Counted from the stretch's first letter, positions 48,448 through 57,308 are shown. The stretch is 64,000 nucleotides of DNA from Candidatus Gastranaerophilales bacterium (GCA_944326915.1 CALVFT010000001.1:186001-250000), one strand, 5' to 3'. The notes: generated by a model not told the origin, from the letters alone. Numbers and translations are program-made.

Positions 48448-49539
48448 ATGGCTGATTTAAATTTGGGACATTTGATATCAAAATTCGTAAACTATCAAGC
48501 GTTGAATGCAAATAAAGTCCAAAATTCACCGCAATCACAGTCTGCGTTTAATACTCCACAGCCATCACCTGCACCAACTACCCCAAATTCACCAACGCCA
48601 TCACCTAGCCCACAAATGGGAAATCTTGGCAACACAGGTCAGGCTGCTTACGTAAAAGATTTAATGAAAATGCCACAAAATATGAATGAATTCATTTTCA
48701 TATACCAAAATAAAATGTCTTTTACGCAGTTTAATCAGCAATTTGCAATGCGTATGGATATGTACAGAAACAGCCTTTCACAAACTCAAGCACAAATTCT
48801 TGCGCAATTACAGGGACTTTCTATTACAGAAGCACAAAATTTACTCTTACAAGGTAACAAAACAATACTGAATCAACTTCAATATTCACTAAAAAATTTA
48901 CCACTTTCATCCCAAGGCCTAATAAATCTAAGTGAAATAGCAGCGCTAATCCAAACAAACGGAAAAGATGCCATAGCAAAACTTATTGCAACAATGGCAA
49001 ATTCTGCAAAACTTGGAATTACAGATCTTACACAACTTAAAGAAACTGCAAAATTAATAAACGCAAGTATCGCAGCAGCTTCTCAAAACGATTCTGCTCA
49101 AACAATGAAATTATTACTACTTTTATATCTTCCATGGCTACCGCTACAAGAAGGTACAGGGTTTGATCTAGAAATAGAAGCAAACGAAAAAGGTAATGAA
49201 AGTGATAGTATTCTGATAATTACAATAACAACAATAAACTACGGACAAGTAACTGCAACCCTAATTCTTGAAAGCTCTAATTCTGTACATGTAAATATTG
49301 AATGTACCAAAGAGTTTCCAAAAAATGAACTTATGCAACGAATAGAGGGCGATGAAAAACACTATTCAATGCAGTCAGTAATATCTTTTGAAACAACAAA
49401 ATCATCTAATCCTCAGAAATCGCAAGAAAAACCTGAGGCAAAAATAAATATGTCAAACACCAATGAAATAAATCCGTATCTTCTGCTTATGGCTCATACA
49501 ATTATAAGACATGTAATAGAACTTGATAAAACTACATAG
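48448..49539 (+). CDS. Hypothetical Pro/Gln-rich protein
   Basis: 363 aa, not recognised. Residues ~25-60 are a low-complexity Pro/Ser/Thr linker (PSPAPTTPNSPTPSPSPQ), 60-225 are Gln/Asn/Leu-rich helices (NSLSQTQAQILAQLQGLSI), and 225-320 are beta-rich with acidic residues (GFDLEIEANEKGNESDSI). No signal peptide, no membrane segment. The layout (linker, helical part, beta domain) resembles secreted or structural proteins such as flagellar hook-length type proteins, but no such system is nearby and I make no assignment. Confidence 0.65.
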   Translation: MADLNLGHLISKFVNYQALNANKVQNSPQSQSAFNTPQPSPAPTTPNSPTPSPSPQMGNLGNTGQAAYVKDLMKMPQNMNEFIFIYQNKMSFTQFNQQFAMRMDMYRNSLSQTQAQILAQLQGLSITEAQNLLLQGNKTILNQLQYSLKNLPLSSQGLINLSEIAALIQTNGKDAIAKLIATMANSAKLGITDLTQLKETAKLINASIAAASQNDSAQTMKLLLLLYLPWLPLQEGTGFDLEIEANEKGNESDSILIITITTINYGQVTATLILESSNSVHVNIECTKEFPKNELMQRIEGDEKHYSMQSVISFETTKSSNPQKSQEKPEAKINMSNTNEINPYLLLMAHTIIRHVIELDKTT

Positions 49540-49545
49540 ATATTA

Positions 49546-49764
49546 TCATACAGGTAATAAATTCTTATTCACAGCTACAAATACAGCATGTGTCTTGTTT
49601 CTAACACCCAATTTTTGATAAATACTCTTGCAATAGACTTTTACTGTATTTCGCTTAACTCCAAGTTTTTCAGCTATCTCTGGGTACACAAACCCTTCTG
49701 CAAGCAAAGATAAAACCTCGACTTCCCGATTAGTTAGTATCGAATTTATATTATTCTCAGTCAT
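49546..49764 (-). CDS. Minimal LuxR-type HTH regulator
   Basis: 72 aa, the DNA-binding domain only: LTNREVEVLSLLAEG (residues 10-24), YPEIAEKLGVKRNTVKVY and SIYQKLGVRNKTHAV. LuxR/GerE regulators usually carry a receiver or ligand domain in front; here none is present, as in GerE. AAGGAGAATT precedes the ATG. It is divergent from an XRE regulator 94 bp away, and an inverted repeat lies in the gap. Targets are unknown. Confidence 0.85.
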   Translation of the reverse strand: MTENNINSILTNREVEVLSLLAEGFVYPEIAEKLGVKRNTVKVYCKSIYQKLGVRNKTHAVFVAVNKNLLPV

Positions 49765-49801
49765 AATTCTCCTTTATTAATAGAATATTAAACTAACAGT
49801 T

Positions 49802-49834
49802 ATAATTTTCTATTATAAGTTATTAGAAAATAAT
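49802..49834. promoter_or_regulatory. Inverted repeat between the LuxR and XRE genes
   Basis: ATAATTTTCTA and TAGAAAATAAT (one mismatch in 11) with an 11-bp centre, in the shared promoter region. A candidate operator for either regulator. Confidence 0.4.
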
Positions 49835-49846
49835 TTGTCAATACAC

Positions 49847-49852
49847 TAGAAT
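49847..49852 (+). promoter_or_regulatory. -10 TAGAAT of the XRE gene
   Basis: TAGAAT followed by 6 nt (GTCCAT) and the ATG at 49859. Leaderless layout. Confidence 0.5.
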
Positions 49853-49858
49853 GTCCAT

Positions 49859-50080
49859 ATGGATAGAAATAGTACACAAAAAAAGTTTGGAGCAAAACTT
49901 GCATATATTAGAAAACTAAAAAACATAGCGCAAGAAGAACTTGCCGCAATGGTTGGAATAAGTTTTCAATATATTAGCCAAATAGAATGCGGAGTCGCAA
50001 ACCCCACTCTTGAAAAAATTATAAAACTGGCTGAAGCTCTTGATGTGGAAGTTAAAGATTTATTTGATTTTTCATTCTAA
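49859..50080 (+). CDS. XRE-family transcriptional regulator
   Basis: 73 aa consisting of one helix-turn-helix domain of the Cro/CI type: FGAKLAYIRKLKNIAQEELA, then the recognition helix in SFQYISQIECGVANPTLEKI and LAEALDVEVKDLFDFSF. Stand-alone domains of this size act as dimeric repressors or antitoxin-like regulators. No toxin partner is visible. It starts 94 bp from the divergent LuxR-type gene. Confidence 0.88.
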   Translation: MDRNSTQKKFGAKLAYIRKLKNIAQEELAAMVGISFQYISQIECGVANPTLEKIIKLAEALDVEVKDLFDFSF

Positions 50081-50148
50081 TAAAATTTTTACAAATAGGC
50101 AAAAAATATTTTATGTGTTAAACTATACTCCATAAAAGGAGGTATAAA

Positions 50149-50526
50149 ATGAGATTTGCACATGCAATGATTAGGGTTAAAGATATCGATGCTTCAATGA
50201 AATTCTACACAGAACTTTTGGAAATGAACAGAACAGGAGAAGTAAGACTGGATGATTGCACTTTATATTATCTAAGTGACGAAGATGGCCAAACACAAAT
50301 TGAACTTACATACAATGATGAAACTCCAAAAGAAGGTTATAAAAATGGTAATGCATTTGGACACTTTGCTTTTGAAACAAAATCAATGGCAGAATTTACT
50401 GCAAAAATGAATAAATTCGGATACAAATACTTTTACGAACCGTTTTTTATGCCTGAAGTAAATATGCATGTTGCATTTTTAAAAGATCCTGATGGCAACG
50501 AAATTGAAATTATGTCAAAGTCATAA
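50149..50526 (+). CDS. gloA: Lactoylglutathione lyase-type glyoxalase I
   Basis: 125 aa with two beta-alpha-beta-beta-beta modules. The four metal ligands of GloA are in place: H5 (FAHAMIRV), E52 (QIELTY), H72 (FGHFAFE) and E118/E120 (DPDGNEIEIM). It would detoxify methylglyoxal, using glutathione or another thiol; whether this organism makes glutathione is not shown, and the family also includes methylmalonyl-CoA epimerase-like proteins. AAAGGAGGTATAAA precedes the ATG. A terminator shared with the convergent TPR gene follows. Confidence 0.85.
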   Translation: MRFAHAMIRVKDIDASMKFYTELLEMNRTGEVRLDDCTLYYLSDEDGQTQIELTYNDETPKEGYKNGNAFGHFAFETKSMAEFTAKMNKFGYKYFYEPFFMPEVNMHVAFLKDPDGNEIEIMSKS

Positions 50527-50540
50527 AATTATAAGTTATA

Positions 50541-50570
50541 AAAAAAGAAGGTTTTTACACCTTCTTTTTT
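50541..50570. terminator. Bidirectional terminator
   Basis: Stem AAAAAAGAAGGT / ACCTTCTTTTTT between the glyoxalase gene and the convergent TPR gene. Confidence 0.85.
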
Positions 50571-52114
50571 CATGCTAAAGTACTTAATTTATCATTAATC
50601 TCATTCATTAAATTTACATCATCGGTCTGTCTTGCATAATTTTGAGCTTTTTGCAAAAGGCTTTTAGCTTTAGCAGAATTTCCATATTCCACCATTATAT
50701 CAGCTGCTTTGTTATAATTTTGAGCAACTTTCAAAGGAGCTTCTGCATCGGTATAATGTTTAACAGCCTTGGAATAAGATTTCAAAGCTTCTTGAGGCTC
50801 TCCAAATCTTTCATAAGCACCAGCAAGACTTGAAGAAACAAATCCTTTTACACGAGAATTATCTGTCTGCTCAGCCAAATCACTCGCTATAGAATAATAA
50901 TCCATTGCTTCTTGCTCATACATATCTGTATAAATATTTCCCATTTTTGTCAAAGATGTTGATTGAGCAGCCAAATTGTCAGCAGCACCTGCAAATGCAA
51001 CTGAACTAAAATAGTGATCTAATGCAGGCTTAATTTGATTAACATCATCATAAATTTGAGCCATAGAATAGTGAGCTTTTGTCTTTACATTGCTGTCAGT
51101 TGTATTCTTTACAGCTTGATTATAACTTTTCAAAGCTTGAGCATAATAATCATGGTCATCATAAATTCTGCCTACTTCGTAGAAAATCTTTGATTTTGTC
51201 TCAGTATCCCCGATTTCATTTGCACGGTTGAGAGCTTTTTCAAATGTAGAAATCGCTTTTTCAGGCTCATTTGCATAGGCAAGTTTTTTTGACTGAATAA
51301 ACAAAGACTTAAGCTCTTTATCTTGAGGAACGATTGATGTAACTTTTGAATCTGTCTTAATTTCTTGTTCTACAGGTTCTTGTACAGTTTCATTAACAGT
51401 TGTCTTAGTTTCAGTTTTTTCTTGTTTTTCAGTTGACCCTTCAGGAAATTTAACCAAGAACTGAGGATTTATATCATTTTCATTATATTTAAAATCAATT
51501 TGTTGTAAGAAAAGAGCATCTACCCAATTTTCTACGACTTTTGAATCCTTGTTTAATGTCTTAGAAATAAATCCATCTAAAATAGAAGAAGCATTTTTTA
51601 AATTTGATTTAATCAGCTTAGTGTTAGGATTATCTTTTTTTACTTGAGTTTCAATAAGAGAAAGGTATCCGTTTACTTCCTCTTTTAAGTCTTCAGGGGT
51701 ACCTATAGCAACTGCTGTATTTTTAAAATCTTTTAAAATTTGGGCGATATTAATAGTAGCACTTCTTTGTAAAGAAGCAGAACCTGCCACAGCAGATGTA
51801 GAACTGGTCTGTTGTGAATTTATTGTAGAAGCTGCAGGTTGGAAATTTGTTCTGTGAGATTGAGCCTGATTTTGAATTTGAGCACGCATTTGACGCCAGT
51901 CAACCTGCTCTGAGTTTTGTTGTTGAGCTCTTTGATAAGCAGGAGAGTACACAGGCTTGTTTTGTTCTGTATACTGAAGCCCTTTACTCTTGGAATTCTG
52001 ATCTGTTTGTTGCTCACGATTGGCTGAGCCGGTCTTTTCTTCGTCCTGCTTTTTTTTAACAGAACCTCTACCGTCTTTAACTAAGTATGGTCGTTGAAAT
52101 ACTCCGTTTAACAA
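50570..52114 (-). CDS. TPR protein with disordered N-terminal half
   Basis: 514 aa. Residues 1-110 are disordered and rich in Gln, Ser and charged residues (EEKTGSANREQQTDQNSKSK); 115-245 hold a helical segment; 245-270 a Glu/Thr/Val linker; 270-510 are six or so TPR units (KAISTFEKALNRANEIGDTE, QALKSYNQAVKN). The repeats resemble the Rap/LGN subgroup with about 40-residue spacing. No signal peptide, so it is likely a cytoplasmic scaffold. The start codon is that at 52114; its ribosome binding site is weak (GGAGTATTT lies inside the frame), so a later start is possible. Confidence 0.8.
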   Translation of the reverse strand: MLNGVFQRPYLVKDGRGSVKKKQDEEKTGSANREQQTDQNSKSKGLQYTEQNKPVYSPAYQRAQQQNSEQVDWRQMRAQIQNQAQSHRTNFQPAASTINSQQTSSTSAVAGSASLQRSATINIAQILKDFKNTAVAIGTPEDLKEEVNGYLSLIETQVKKDNPNTKLIKSNLKNASSILDGFISKTLNKDSKVVENWVDALFLQQIDFKYNENDINPQFLVKFPEGSTEKQEKTETKTTVNETVQEPVEQEIKTDSKVTSIVPQDKELKSLFIQSKKLAYANEPEKAISTFEKALNRANEIGDTETKSKIFYEVGRIYDDHDYYAQALKSYNQAVKNTTDSNVKTKAHYSMAQIYDDVNQIKPALDHYFSSVAFAGAADNLAAQSTSLTKMGNIYTDMYEQEAMDYYSIASDLAEQTDNSRVKGFVSSSLAGAYERFGEPQEALKSYSKAVKHYTDAEAPLKVAQNYNKAADIMVEYGNSAKAKSLLQKAQNYARQTDDVNLMNEINDKLSTLA

Positions 52115-52294
52115 TTCAGACTTACCTTCTTCTATCTACCCAAGTACTATCTAGTATTCTAACTATATACTAAATTGCACTTACTGTATTCATTCTTTTG
52201 GATGAAATCTACACAAATTATTTAAGGTTTTTCTCACGAAAGTCAAAAGATAATATATTTAGAATAAAATTTGTCACCAATATCTAGAATAATG

Positions 52295-52300
52295 TATAAT
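52295..52300 (+). promoter_or_regulatory. -10 TATAAT of the alpha/beta hydrolase gene
   Basis: TATAAT followed by 6 nt (ATTGCT) and the ATG at 52307. Leaderless layout; this supports the later of the possible start codons. Confidence 0.55.
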
Positions 52301-52306
52301 ATTGCT

Positions 52307-53038
52307 ATGAAAGAGATTTTCTTAAATACGTGTGACAATATAAAAATTGCAATTAATCACCACAAAACAGGGCATAAAGAAGTAATAGTACTTGTGCATG
52401 GTTGGTTTATGACAAAAGACAGCAAAGCTTTTCGACTAATGGTAAAAGAGTTTAAAAATGATTTTGACGTAATTTCTATGGATTGCAGAGGTCATGGACG
52501 CAGCAGCGGTTTTTATACTTTTACAGCAAAAGAGGTTGAAGATTTAAGAACAGTTGTTAATTATGCTAAAGGGCAATATGAGAAAATTTATTTAATCGGG
52601 TTTTCTCTAGGTGGCGGGCTTGTACTCATACACCAAGCGCTTGAAAATAATGTCGACAAAATTATATCTGTTTCTTCCTACCACAGTTTTGAAAAAATTG
52701 AAAACCACATGTGGAAAAAAGAAGCTTGGATTCCGACACTGAAAAAAATAGAATTAAAACGTTGGTTTTCGATACGTCCATCATGTATTATCAGAGGAAA
52801 AATTAAACCTATTGATATCGTAGAAAAAATTAATATTCCGACACTATTCATTGCTGGCGAAAAAGATCCCACCGTTTACTATTGGCATACAAAAAGTTTA
52901 TATGATAAAGCAGTATGTGAAAAAAAATTTGAACTGTTCAAAAATGGTAAACACGCTGAAGATTTATATCTTGAAGAGCCTGAAAGATTTATGGAACTCT
53001 GCAAAGATTTTCTCAAAGTTCCCGTACATTCTCACTAA
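52307..53038 (+). CDS. Alpha/beta hydrolase
   Basis: 243 aa. Oxyanion-hole motif HGWFM at ~residue 28, nucleophile elbow GFSLGGG (~residue 103-109, Ser), acid in AGEKDPT (~185) and His in KHAEDLY (~222). The fold and length fit serine esterases or thioesterases of the AXE1/monoacylglycerol lipase kind; the substrate is unknown. The start at 52307 is chosen by the leaderless promoter. Its stop codon overlaps the stop codon of the convergent U32 gene. Confidence 0.85.
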   Translation: MKEIFLNTCDNIKIAINHHKTGHKEVIVLVHGWFMTKDSKAFRLMVKEFKNDFDVISMDCRGHGRSSGFYTFTAKEVEDLRTVVNYAKGQYEKIYLIGFSLGGGLVLIHQALENNVDKIISVSSYHSFEKIENHMWKKEAWIPTLKKIELKRWFSIRPSCIIRGKIKPIDIVEKINIPTLFIAGEKDPTVYYWHTKSLYDKAVCEKKFELFKNGKHAEDLYLEEPERFMELCKDFLKVPVHSH

Positions 53039-54846
53039 TTGTGGATAATCATCTCACAATTTTTACAATCAAATTCTAGCGGATATTTTTTACCTTTCTC
53101 ATCTACCAAAAACAAATTTTCTTTTGAACCACACATATCAAATGCATATTTCAAGCAGTGTTTTGTCCTCATAAGCTCTAAAGATTTTGATTTACATTTT
53201 CCACTCTCAAGCGACATCTCACATACTTCACAACCACATTTTTCATAAAATTCTTTAGCTTTCTGGTTGTGAACATTTGCATGGTAATCCAGTTTTTCTT
53301 TAGGGAAAAGAGTATGCTCTAGAGGCTTCTGGTATTCACGCTTATAATTTGAAATACGTTCCTGCATAAGCTTATCTAAAAGCTCACGTCTAAGTTCATT
53401 TATTACAGATATAGGCAAAAACGGCAAATCTGATAGGACTCTAACTTTACGAGCATAAAAATCACTATCACCCATCTTTTCAATTTGTTTGATAAAAGTT
53501 TCTTTCATCTTTTCCGGATTTTTTGGGGCTTCTTGAGATGTTATCTCAACTTTTGCCATATTTTTGTTGTCGTCGATTGCAGTAATCACGCCATCACGAT
53601 AGTTCACTTCAACACCGATACGACGTTTAATTTTTGAAGACGATAGCTGTTTTTCAAACTGCACATCATTGTTTCGATAAATTTCAGTACCTTGTCTAAT
53701 CCCACTCATTCTATTTGGAAAAACACGATACATTGCCCCGACTTTGTCAACACGATTTATCAAACACCCTTCAAGATGGCCACCATTCATAAAACATAGT
53801 CCATCTTGGTTATTTAACTGCAATTTAGTTTTAATCTCAAAAAAATCTTTTCCAGTTTTATTAACAATCCCAAGTCTTTCACCAATAGCTTTTGGGGTAT
53901 CAAAATTAAAGCATTTTTCGCGTTTTTTAAGAAAATATTCCGTAAAACCTCGATTAAAACTCTTATTTACATCTGGCTCAAAATCCATAAAAATCTGACC
54001 GGATGATGCTTTTCTACCCAAATTGTCAAGAATTTTTCTATAATACGCAACAACATTCCTTACATAGTTAGCATCTTTCAAACGACCTTCTATTTTGAAA
54101 GATTTAACACCCGCTTTGACAAGCCTTTCGATATGTTTTGATGCATTAAAATCTTTTAAGCTCAATAAATGTTTGTCTTTAGCAATAATTTTTCCTTCAT
54201 CTGTTATAAGAGAATATTTTTTACGACAAGCTTGTGCACATTCACCTCTATTTGCGGAACGGCCGCCAATGTACTGACTCATATAACATTGACCACTGTA
54301 TGAAACACACAATGCACCATGAATAAAAGTTTCAACCTCTATAGCATTCTCTTTATCTTCTTTTGAAGATACAATAGAACAAATTTCTTCTATATCATCA
54401 AGAGAAAGCTCTCTTGCAAGAATTATTCTCGACACTCCAAGATTTTGAAAAAACTCAGCTTTCTCAAGAGTTCTTGTATCACATTGAGTACTTGCATGAA
54501 TTGGAATAGGCGGTAATTCATTTCGTACAGCAAGTTCAATAATCCCCATATCCTGTACAATAATTGCATCTACTCCAATATCATAAAGTTTGTTGATTAA
54601 TTCCTTTGCCTGAATAAGTTCTTCATCATTCAAAATAGTATTTATTGCGACATGCACTTTTACATTAAATTTGTGAGCATAATCAACGACTTCTTTGATA
54701 TCCTCAACAGAATTTCCAACAGCCTGACGAGCACCAAACTTTGAGGCTCCAATATATATAGCATCAGCGCCACTTTCTATCGCTACTATTGCGGTTTCTT
54801 TATCCCTTGCAGGTGCAAGTAATTCCAATTTTCGTTTCATTGCCAT
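53035..54846 (-). CDS. U32 family peptidase / RlhA-like protein
   Basis: 603 aa from the ATG at 54846. N-terminal U32 domain (ELLAPARDKETAIVAIESGADAIY, then GRSANRGECAQACRKKY at ~residue 190 with the clustered Cys, and KIEGRLKDANYVRNVVAYYR) followed by a C-terminal extension of ~250 residues. Members of this long form include RlhA, which hydroxylates C2501 of 23S rRNA, and tRNA-modifying TrhP; actual peptidase activity is doubtful. Two Cys pairs near the C-terminus (CGCEVC, CKNC) may bind a cluster. TATAAT stands 7 nt before the ATG. It is divergent from a small membrane protein gene. Confidence 0.88.
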   Translation of the reverse strand: MAMKRKLELLAPARDKETAIVAIESGADAIYIGASKFGARQAVGNSVEDIKEVVDYAHKFNVKVHVAINTILNDEELIQAKELINKLYDIGVDAIIVQDMGIIELAVRNELPPIPIHASTQCDTRTLEKAEFFQNLGVSRIILARELSLDDIEEICSIVSSKEDKENAIEVETFIHGALCVSYSGQCYMSQYIGGRSANRGECAQACRKKYSLITDEGKIIAKDKHLLSLKDFNASKHIERLVKAGVKSFKIEGRLKDANYVRNVVAYYRKILDNLGRKASSGQIFMDFEPDVNKSFNRGFTEYFLKKREKCFNFDTPKAIGERLGIVNKTGKDFFEIKTKLQLNNQDGLCFMNGGHLEGCLINRVDKVGAMYRVFPNRMSGIRQGTEIYRNNDVQFEKQLSSSKIKRRIGVEVNYRDGVITAIDDNKNMAKVEITSQEAPKNPEKMKETFIKQIEKMGDSDFYARKVRVLSDLPFLPISVINELRRELLDKLMQERISNYKREYQKPLEHTLFPKEKLDYHANVHNQKAKEFYEKCGCEVCEMSLESGKCKSKSLELMRTKHCLKYAFDMCGSKENLFLVDEKGKKYPLEFDCKNCEMIIHN

Positions 54847-54853
54847 ATGTAAA

Positions 54854-54859
54854 ATTATA
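54854..54859 (-). promoter_or_regulatory. -10 TATAAT of the U32 gene
   Basis: TATAAT on the minus strand, 7 nt before the ATG at 54846; no ribosome binding site in between. Confidence 0.5.
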
Positions 54860-54931
54860 ATACAAAACAGGCAATTTTTATTTTCTTTTACACTTAATAT
54901 TAACAAGTGTGTAATGTAAAGGAATTTTAGT

Positions 54932-55240
54932 ATGCCAATAACTCCAGTAAACTTTAGAGCATCTCAAGCAACTGTAAAAACTAATAATTCAAATAATGAA
55001 ATAAAAAAGCCGAAAAATACATCCCAAGAAGCGTTCAAAAAACTTGGAATTTCTGAACCTCCCCCACTGGTCTTTGGACTTGGCTCAGCTGCAATATGGA
55101 CAGGAGTAGGCATGCTCATGGACAAAGGAATGTCTAAATTGTTTAAATACAAATACGATCCAAAACTATCATTTAGAATGAATGCAATTGTTGGTCTAGT
55201 CGTTGGTACAATTGATTATTTTAGAGCAAGAAAAAATTAG
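54932..55240 (+). CDS. Small membrane protein, paralogue 1
   Basis: 102 aa. It begins MPITPVNFRASQ, then a charged linker of ~35 residues (NNEIKKPKNTSQEA), then two hydrophobic segments (~48-65, PPLVFGLGSAAIWTGVGM; ~82-95, MNAIVGLVVGTI) separated by a basic loop with DKG. It aligns with the next gene over its whole length (ITP start, GVGMLMDK against GFGIVLDR, two helices, basic end). AAAGGAATTTT precedes the ATG. Function unknown. Confidence 0.65.
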   Translation: MPITPVNFRASQATVKTNNSNNEIKKPKNTSQEAFKKLGISEPPPLVFGLGSAAIWTGVGMLMDKGMSKLFKYKYDPKLSFRMNAIVGLVVGTIDYFRARKN

Positions 55241-55314
55241 TACCATATTTTTATTCTTGTAGTATAATTTCGGTGTAATAAAAATTAGAGAGTATAAGAA
55301 AAGAAGAAAATAAA

Positions 55315-55650
55315 ATGATAACCCCAATTACACTGACATTTAAAGGATACGTTAATAAAGACAAATCATTTAGTAAAAAGAAAGACCAAAGCCCAATGGA
55401 AGGGAATATTAAAATAGCTCGTCCAATAGCAAAACCTTTGGTAAATCCATTAAAATCTAGTTTAAGTACAACTGCAAGCTGGTTTGGATTTGGAATTGTT
55501 CTTGATAGAATTACAGGGTTTGCAAGTAAATATATCAAAGCCAGCCCACTTAAAACTTCAATTATAACAAACGGAGTAATCGCTATAGGTGCAGGAGCAT
55601 ACCAGTATTTTAAAGATTCAAAAATTAATAATAAAAAAGCCTCTGAATAA
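55315..55650 (+). CDS. Small membrane protein, paralogue 2
   Basis: 111 aa, related to the preceding gene: MITPITLTFKGYVNKDKSFS, a basic/polar linker, then ASWFGFGIVLDRITGFASKY and NGVIAIGAGAYQYF as two weakly hydrophobic helices, and a Lys-rich end. Tandem position and shared design suggest duplication of one ancestor with strong divergence. AAGAAGAAAA precedes the ATG. Its stop codon lies inside the terminator hairpin. Confidence 0.65.
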   Translation: MITPITLTFKGYVNKDKSFSKKKDQSPMEGNIKIARPIAKPLVNPLKSSLSTTASWFGFGIVLDRITGFASKYIKASPLKTSIITNGVIAIGAGAYQYFKDSKINNKKASE

Positions 55651-55670
55651 TCAAAGGCTTTTTTATTTTT
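55633..55670 (+). terminator. Terminator overlapping the end of paralogue 2
   Basis: Stem AAAAAAGCCT / AGGCTTTTTT followed by ATTTTT; the last codons and the stop of the gene are part of it. Confidence 0.82.
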
Positions 55671-55687
55671 GTTATCTTTTACCTAAC

Positions 55688-56896
55688 TTATAGAGGTTTT
55701 AAAGAATCTCTATAGATAGCTTCTACAACATCACGACCATTGCCTGAAGGAGCAATAGCTAAAAGACCTGCTAAAGATGGTGTTGTGTAAACTAAATCAA
55801 CAAGTTTTTCAACATCTTCTTCTTTAAATCCTTCATCTATAAGTTTTTCAGGAACACCTACTGATGCTAACCAGTTTTGAACTTCTTTAGCAGCTTTTTC
55901 AGCTTCTTGAGGTTCACCCTTTAGTCCAGGAGCAATAGGAGCCAAAATTTCAGCCAATACATGAGGTCTGTCTTTGTATATTGTCTTGATTACAGCTGGT
56001 AATAAAATTGCCAAGCCTAAGCCATGAGATAGATCAGGTTTTACAGCACTTAATGGGTGTTCTAGAGCATGTGTATAATGTAATAAGCCATTGTCAAAAC
56101 TTACTCCACCCATCATAGCCGCATAAGCCAAGAAATATCTTGCCTCTAAATCATCAGGATTTTCCAAAGCTTTTGGTAAGTATTTACCAACCAATTCAAT
56201 TACTTCTTTTGCAAGAGAAATTGAATATGGAGACGCAACAGCTGATGTTGCAGCTTCTACTACGTGATTTACTGCATCAATTGATACATATCTTGTTTGC
56301 TTTGGTGACAATTTTGTCATCAATTGAGGATCGTCAATTGCAAACATTGGATATATACAATCATATGCTATTGCAGGTTTGAAATTCTTTTCAAGATTTG
56401 TAACTACTGCAAATCTGTTAGTTTCAGTACCTGTACCGTGTGTAAGATTGATTGACACAATTGGAGCAGCTTTTTCAGGAGCAAACTTGAATTCATAAAT
56501 ATCATCTGCATTCTTGTCAGGATATTCAAGTAAAATAGCTACTGATTTACCTGCATCTGTAGGAGATCCACCTCCAATAGAAATTACAGCTTTTGCACCG
56601 AAATCTCTTGCCATTTTTGTAGCATCATCTACATGGTGAGTAGTTGGGTTTGGTGTAACTTGGTCAAAGTTTACATATCCAATTCCGTTATCCTTTAATG
56701 CTTTTTCTACATAATCCCAAGCACCTGTAGCTTTGTATGCATTTCTACCTGACATTACAATTACTTTATCAATACCTTTTGTTTTTAGAGTTTTTGCAAT
56801 ATCTTCAATTTTCTTGATTGCTCCAACACCAAAATAAACCGTTGTACGTGTGCGGATTTCTTTAATATCGTTAATGTTAATATCCTTTTCCCACAT
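55688..56896 (-). CDS. Iron-containing alcohol dehydrogenase
   Basis: 402 aa, group III Fe-ADH. NAD(P)-binding GGGSPTDAGKS at ~residues 107-117, SINLTHGTGTE, and the metal ligands Asp and His in DAVNHVVEA (~215), LLHYTHALEHPLSAV (~290) and SHGLGLAILLP (~303). It reduces aldehydes to alcohols at the end of fermentation or detoxifies aldehydes; sequence similarity within the group does not settle the substrate. AAGGAGAGTTTATC precedes the ATG. It is a single gene. Confidence 0.93.
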   Translation of the reverse strand: MWEKDININDIKEIRTRTTVYFGVGAIKKIEDIAKTLKTKGIDKVIVMSGRNAYKATGAWDYVEKALKDNGIGYVNFDQVTPNPTTHHVDDATKMARDFGAKAVISIGGGSPTDAGKSVAILLEYPDKNADDIYEFKFAPEKAAPIVSINLTHGTGTETNRFAVVTNLEKNFKPAIAYDCIYPMFAIDDPQLMTKLSPKQTRYVSIDAVNHVVEAATSAVASPYSISLAKEVIELVGKYLPKALENPDDLEARYFLAYAAMMGGVSFDNGLLHYTHALEHPLSAVKPDLSHGLGLAILLPAVIKTIYKDRPHVLAEILAPIAPGLKGEPQEAEKAAKEVQNWLASVGVPEKLIDEGFKEEDVEKLVDLVYTTPSLAGLLAIAPSGNGRDVVEAIYRDSLKPL

Positions 56897-56965
56897 GATA
56901 AACTCTCCTTTCTTATATATGCATGGCTATTATAAAAAAGGAAAAATAGAATTGCAATACTGAAA

Positions 56966-57148
56966 TTATATTAGACCATTCTCATCTACAAAATTTATCA
57001 TCCATTTTTCAATTTTTAATGTAGGAGTAGTACCATTATCAGCACAAGCTTTTTTGAATAAATCCCACAACTCCTCATTTAACATAATACTTGTCTTTTT
57101 AGTTTTATTTCTTGTCAAATCAATTATCTTATCAGTTTTAGTTCCCAT
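56966..57148 (-). CDS. Small ribbon-helix-helix-like protein
   Basis: 60 aa. KKTSIMLNEELWDLFKKACADNG (residues ~17-39) has the strand-helix pattern of an RHH/CopG-type DNA-binding protein, followed by a second helix (LKIEKWMINFVDENG). AAAGAGGATTTT precedes the ATG. It is divergent from pseudopilin E; the 160 bp between them contain both promoters, so it could regulate the pilin and itself. No toxin gene accompanies it. The size also fits an antitoxin without partner. Confidence 0.6.
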   Translation of the reverse strand: MGTKTDKIIDLTRNKTKKTSIMLNEELWDLFKKACADNGTTPTLKIEKWMINFVDENGLI

Positions 57149-57201
57149 AAAATCCTCTTTTTAATAAATTCGCATATTTTTATGGGAGTTTCAACCGTAA
57201 T

Positions 57202-57230
57202 TTGACAGATACTAAATACCATGATAAATT
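57202..57230 (+). promoter_or_regulatory. Promoter of pseudopilin E
   Basis: Consensus TTGACA (57202-57207), 17-bp spacer, TAAATT (57225-57230). It predicts a 5' leader of about 70 nt before the ATG at 57309 and is different from the TTGCTA promoters of pseudopilins A-D. Confidence 0.55.
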
Positions 57231-57308
57231 ATGGTGTATATTTTGGTATATTCATGTTATTTCTATTAAAAAATAATGCATTACAAGAAAACAAGGAAGG
57301 AGAATTAT

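Noticed and set aside
56966-57148. Toxin-antitoxin module built on the RHH protein
   Set aside because: No small toxin-like gene lies next to it on the same strand; its nearest partner is the divergent pseudopilin.
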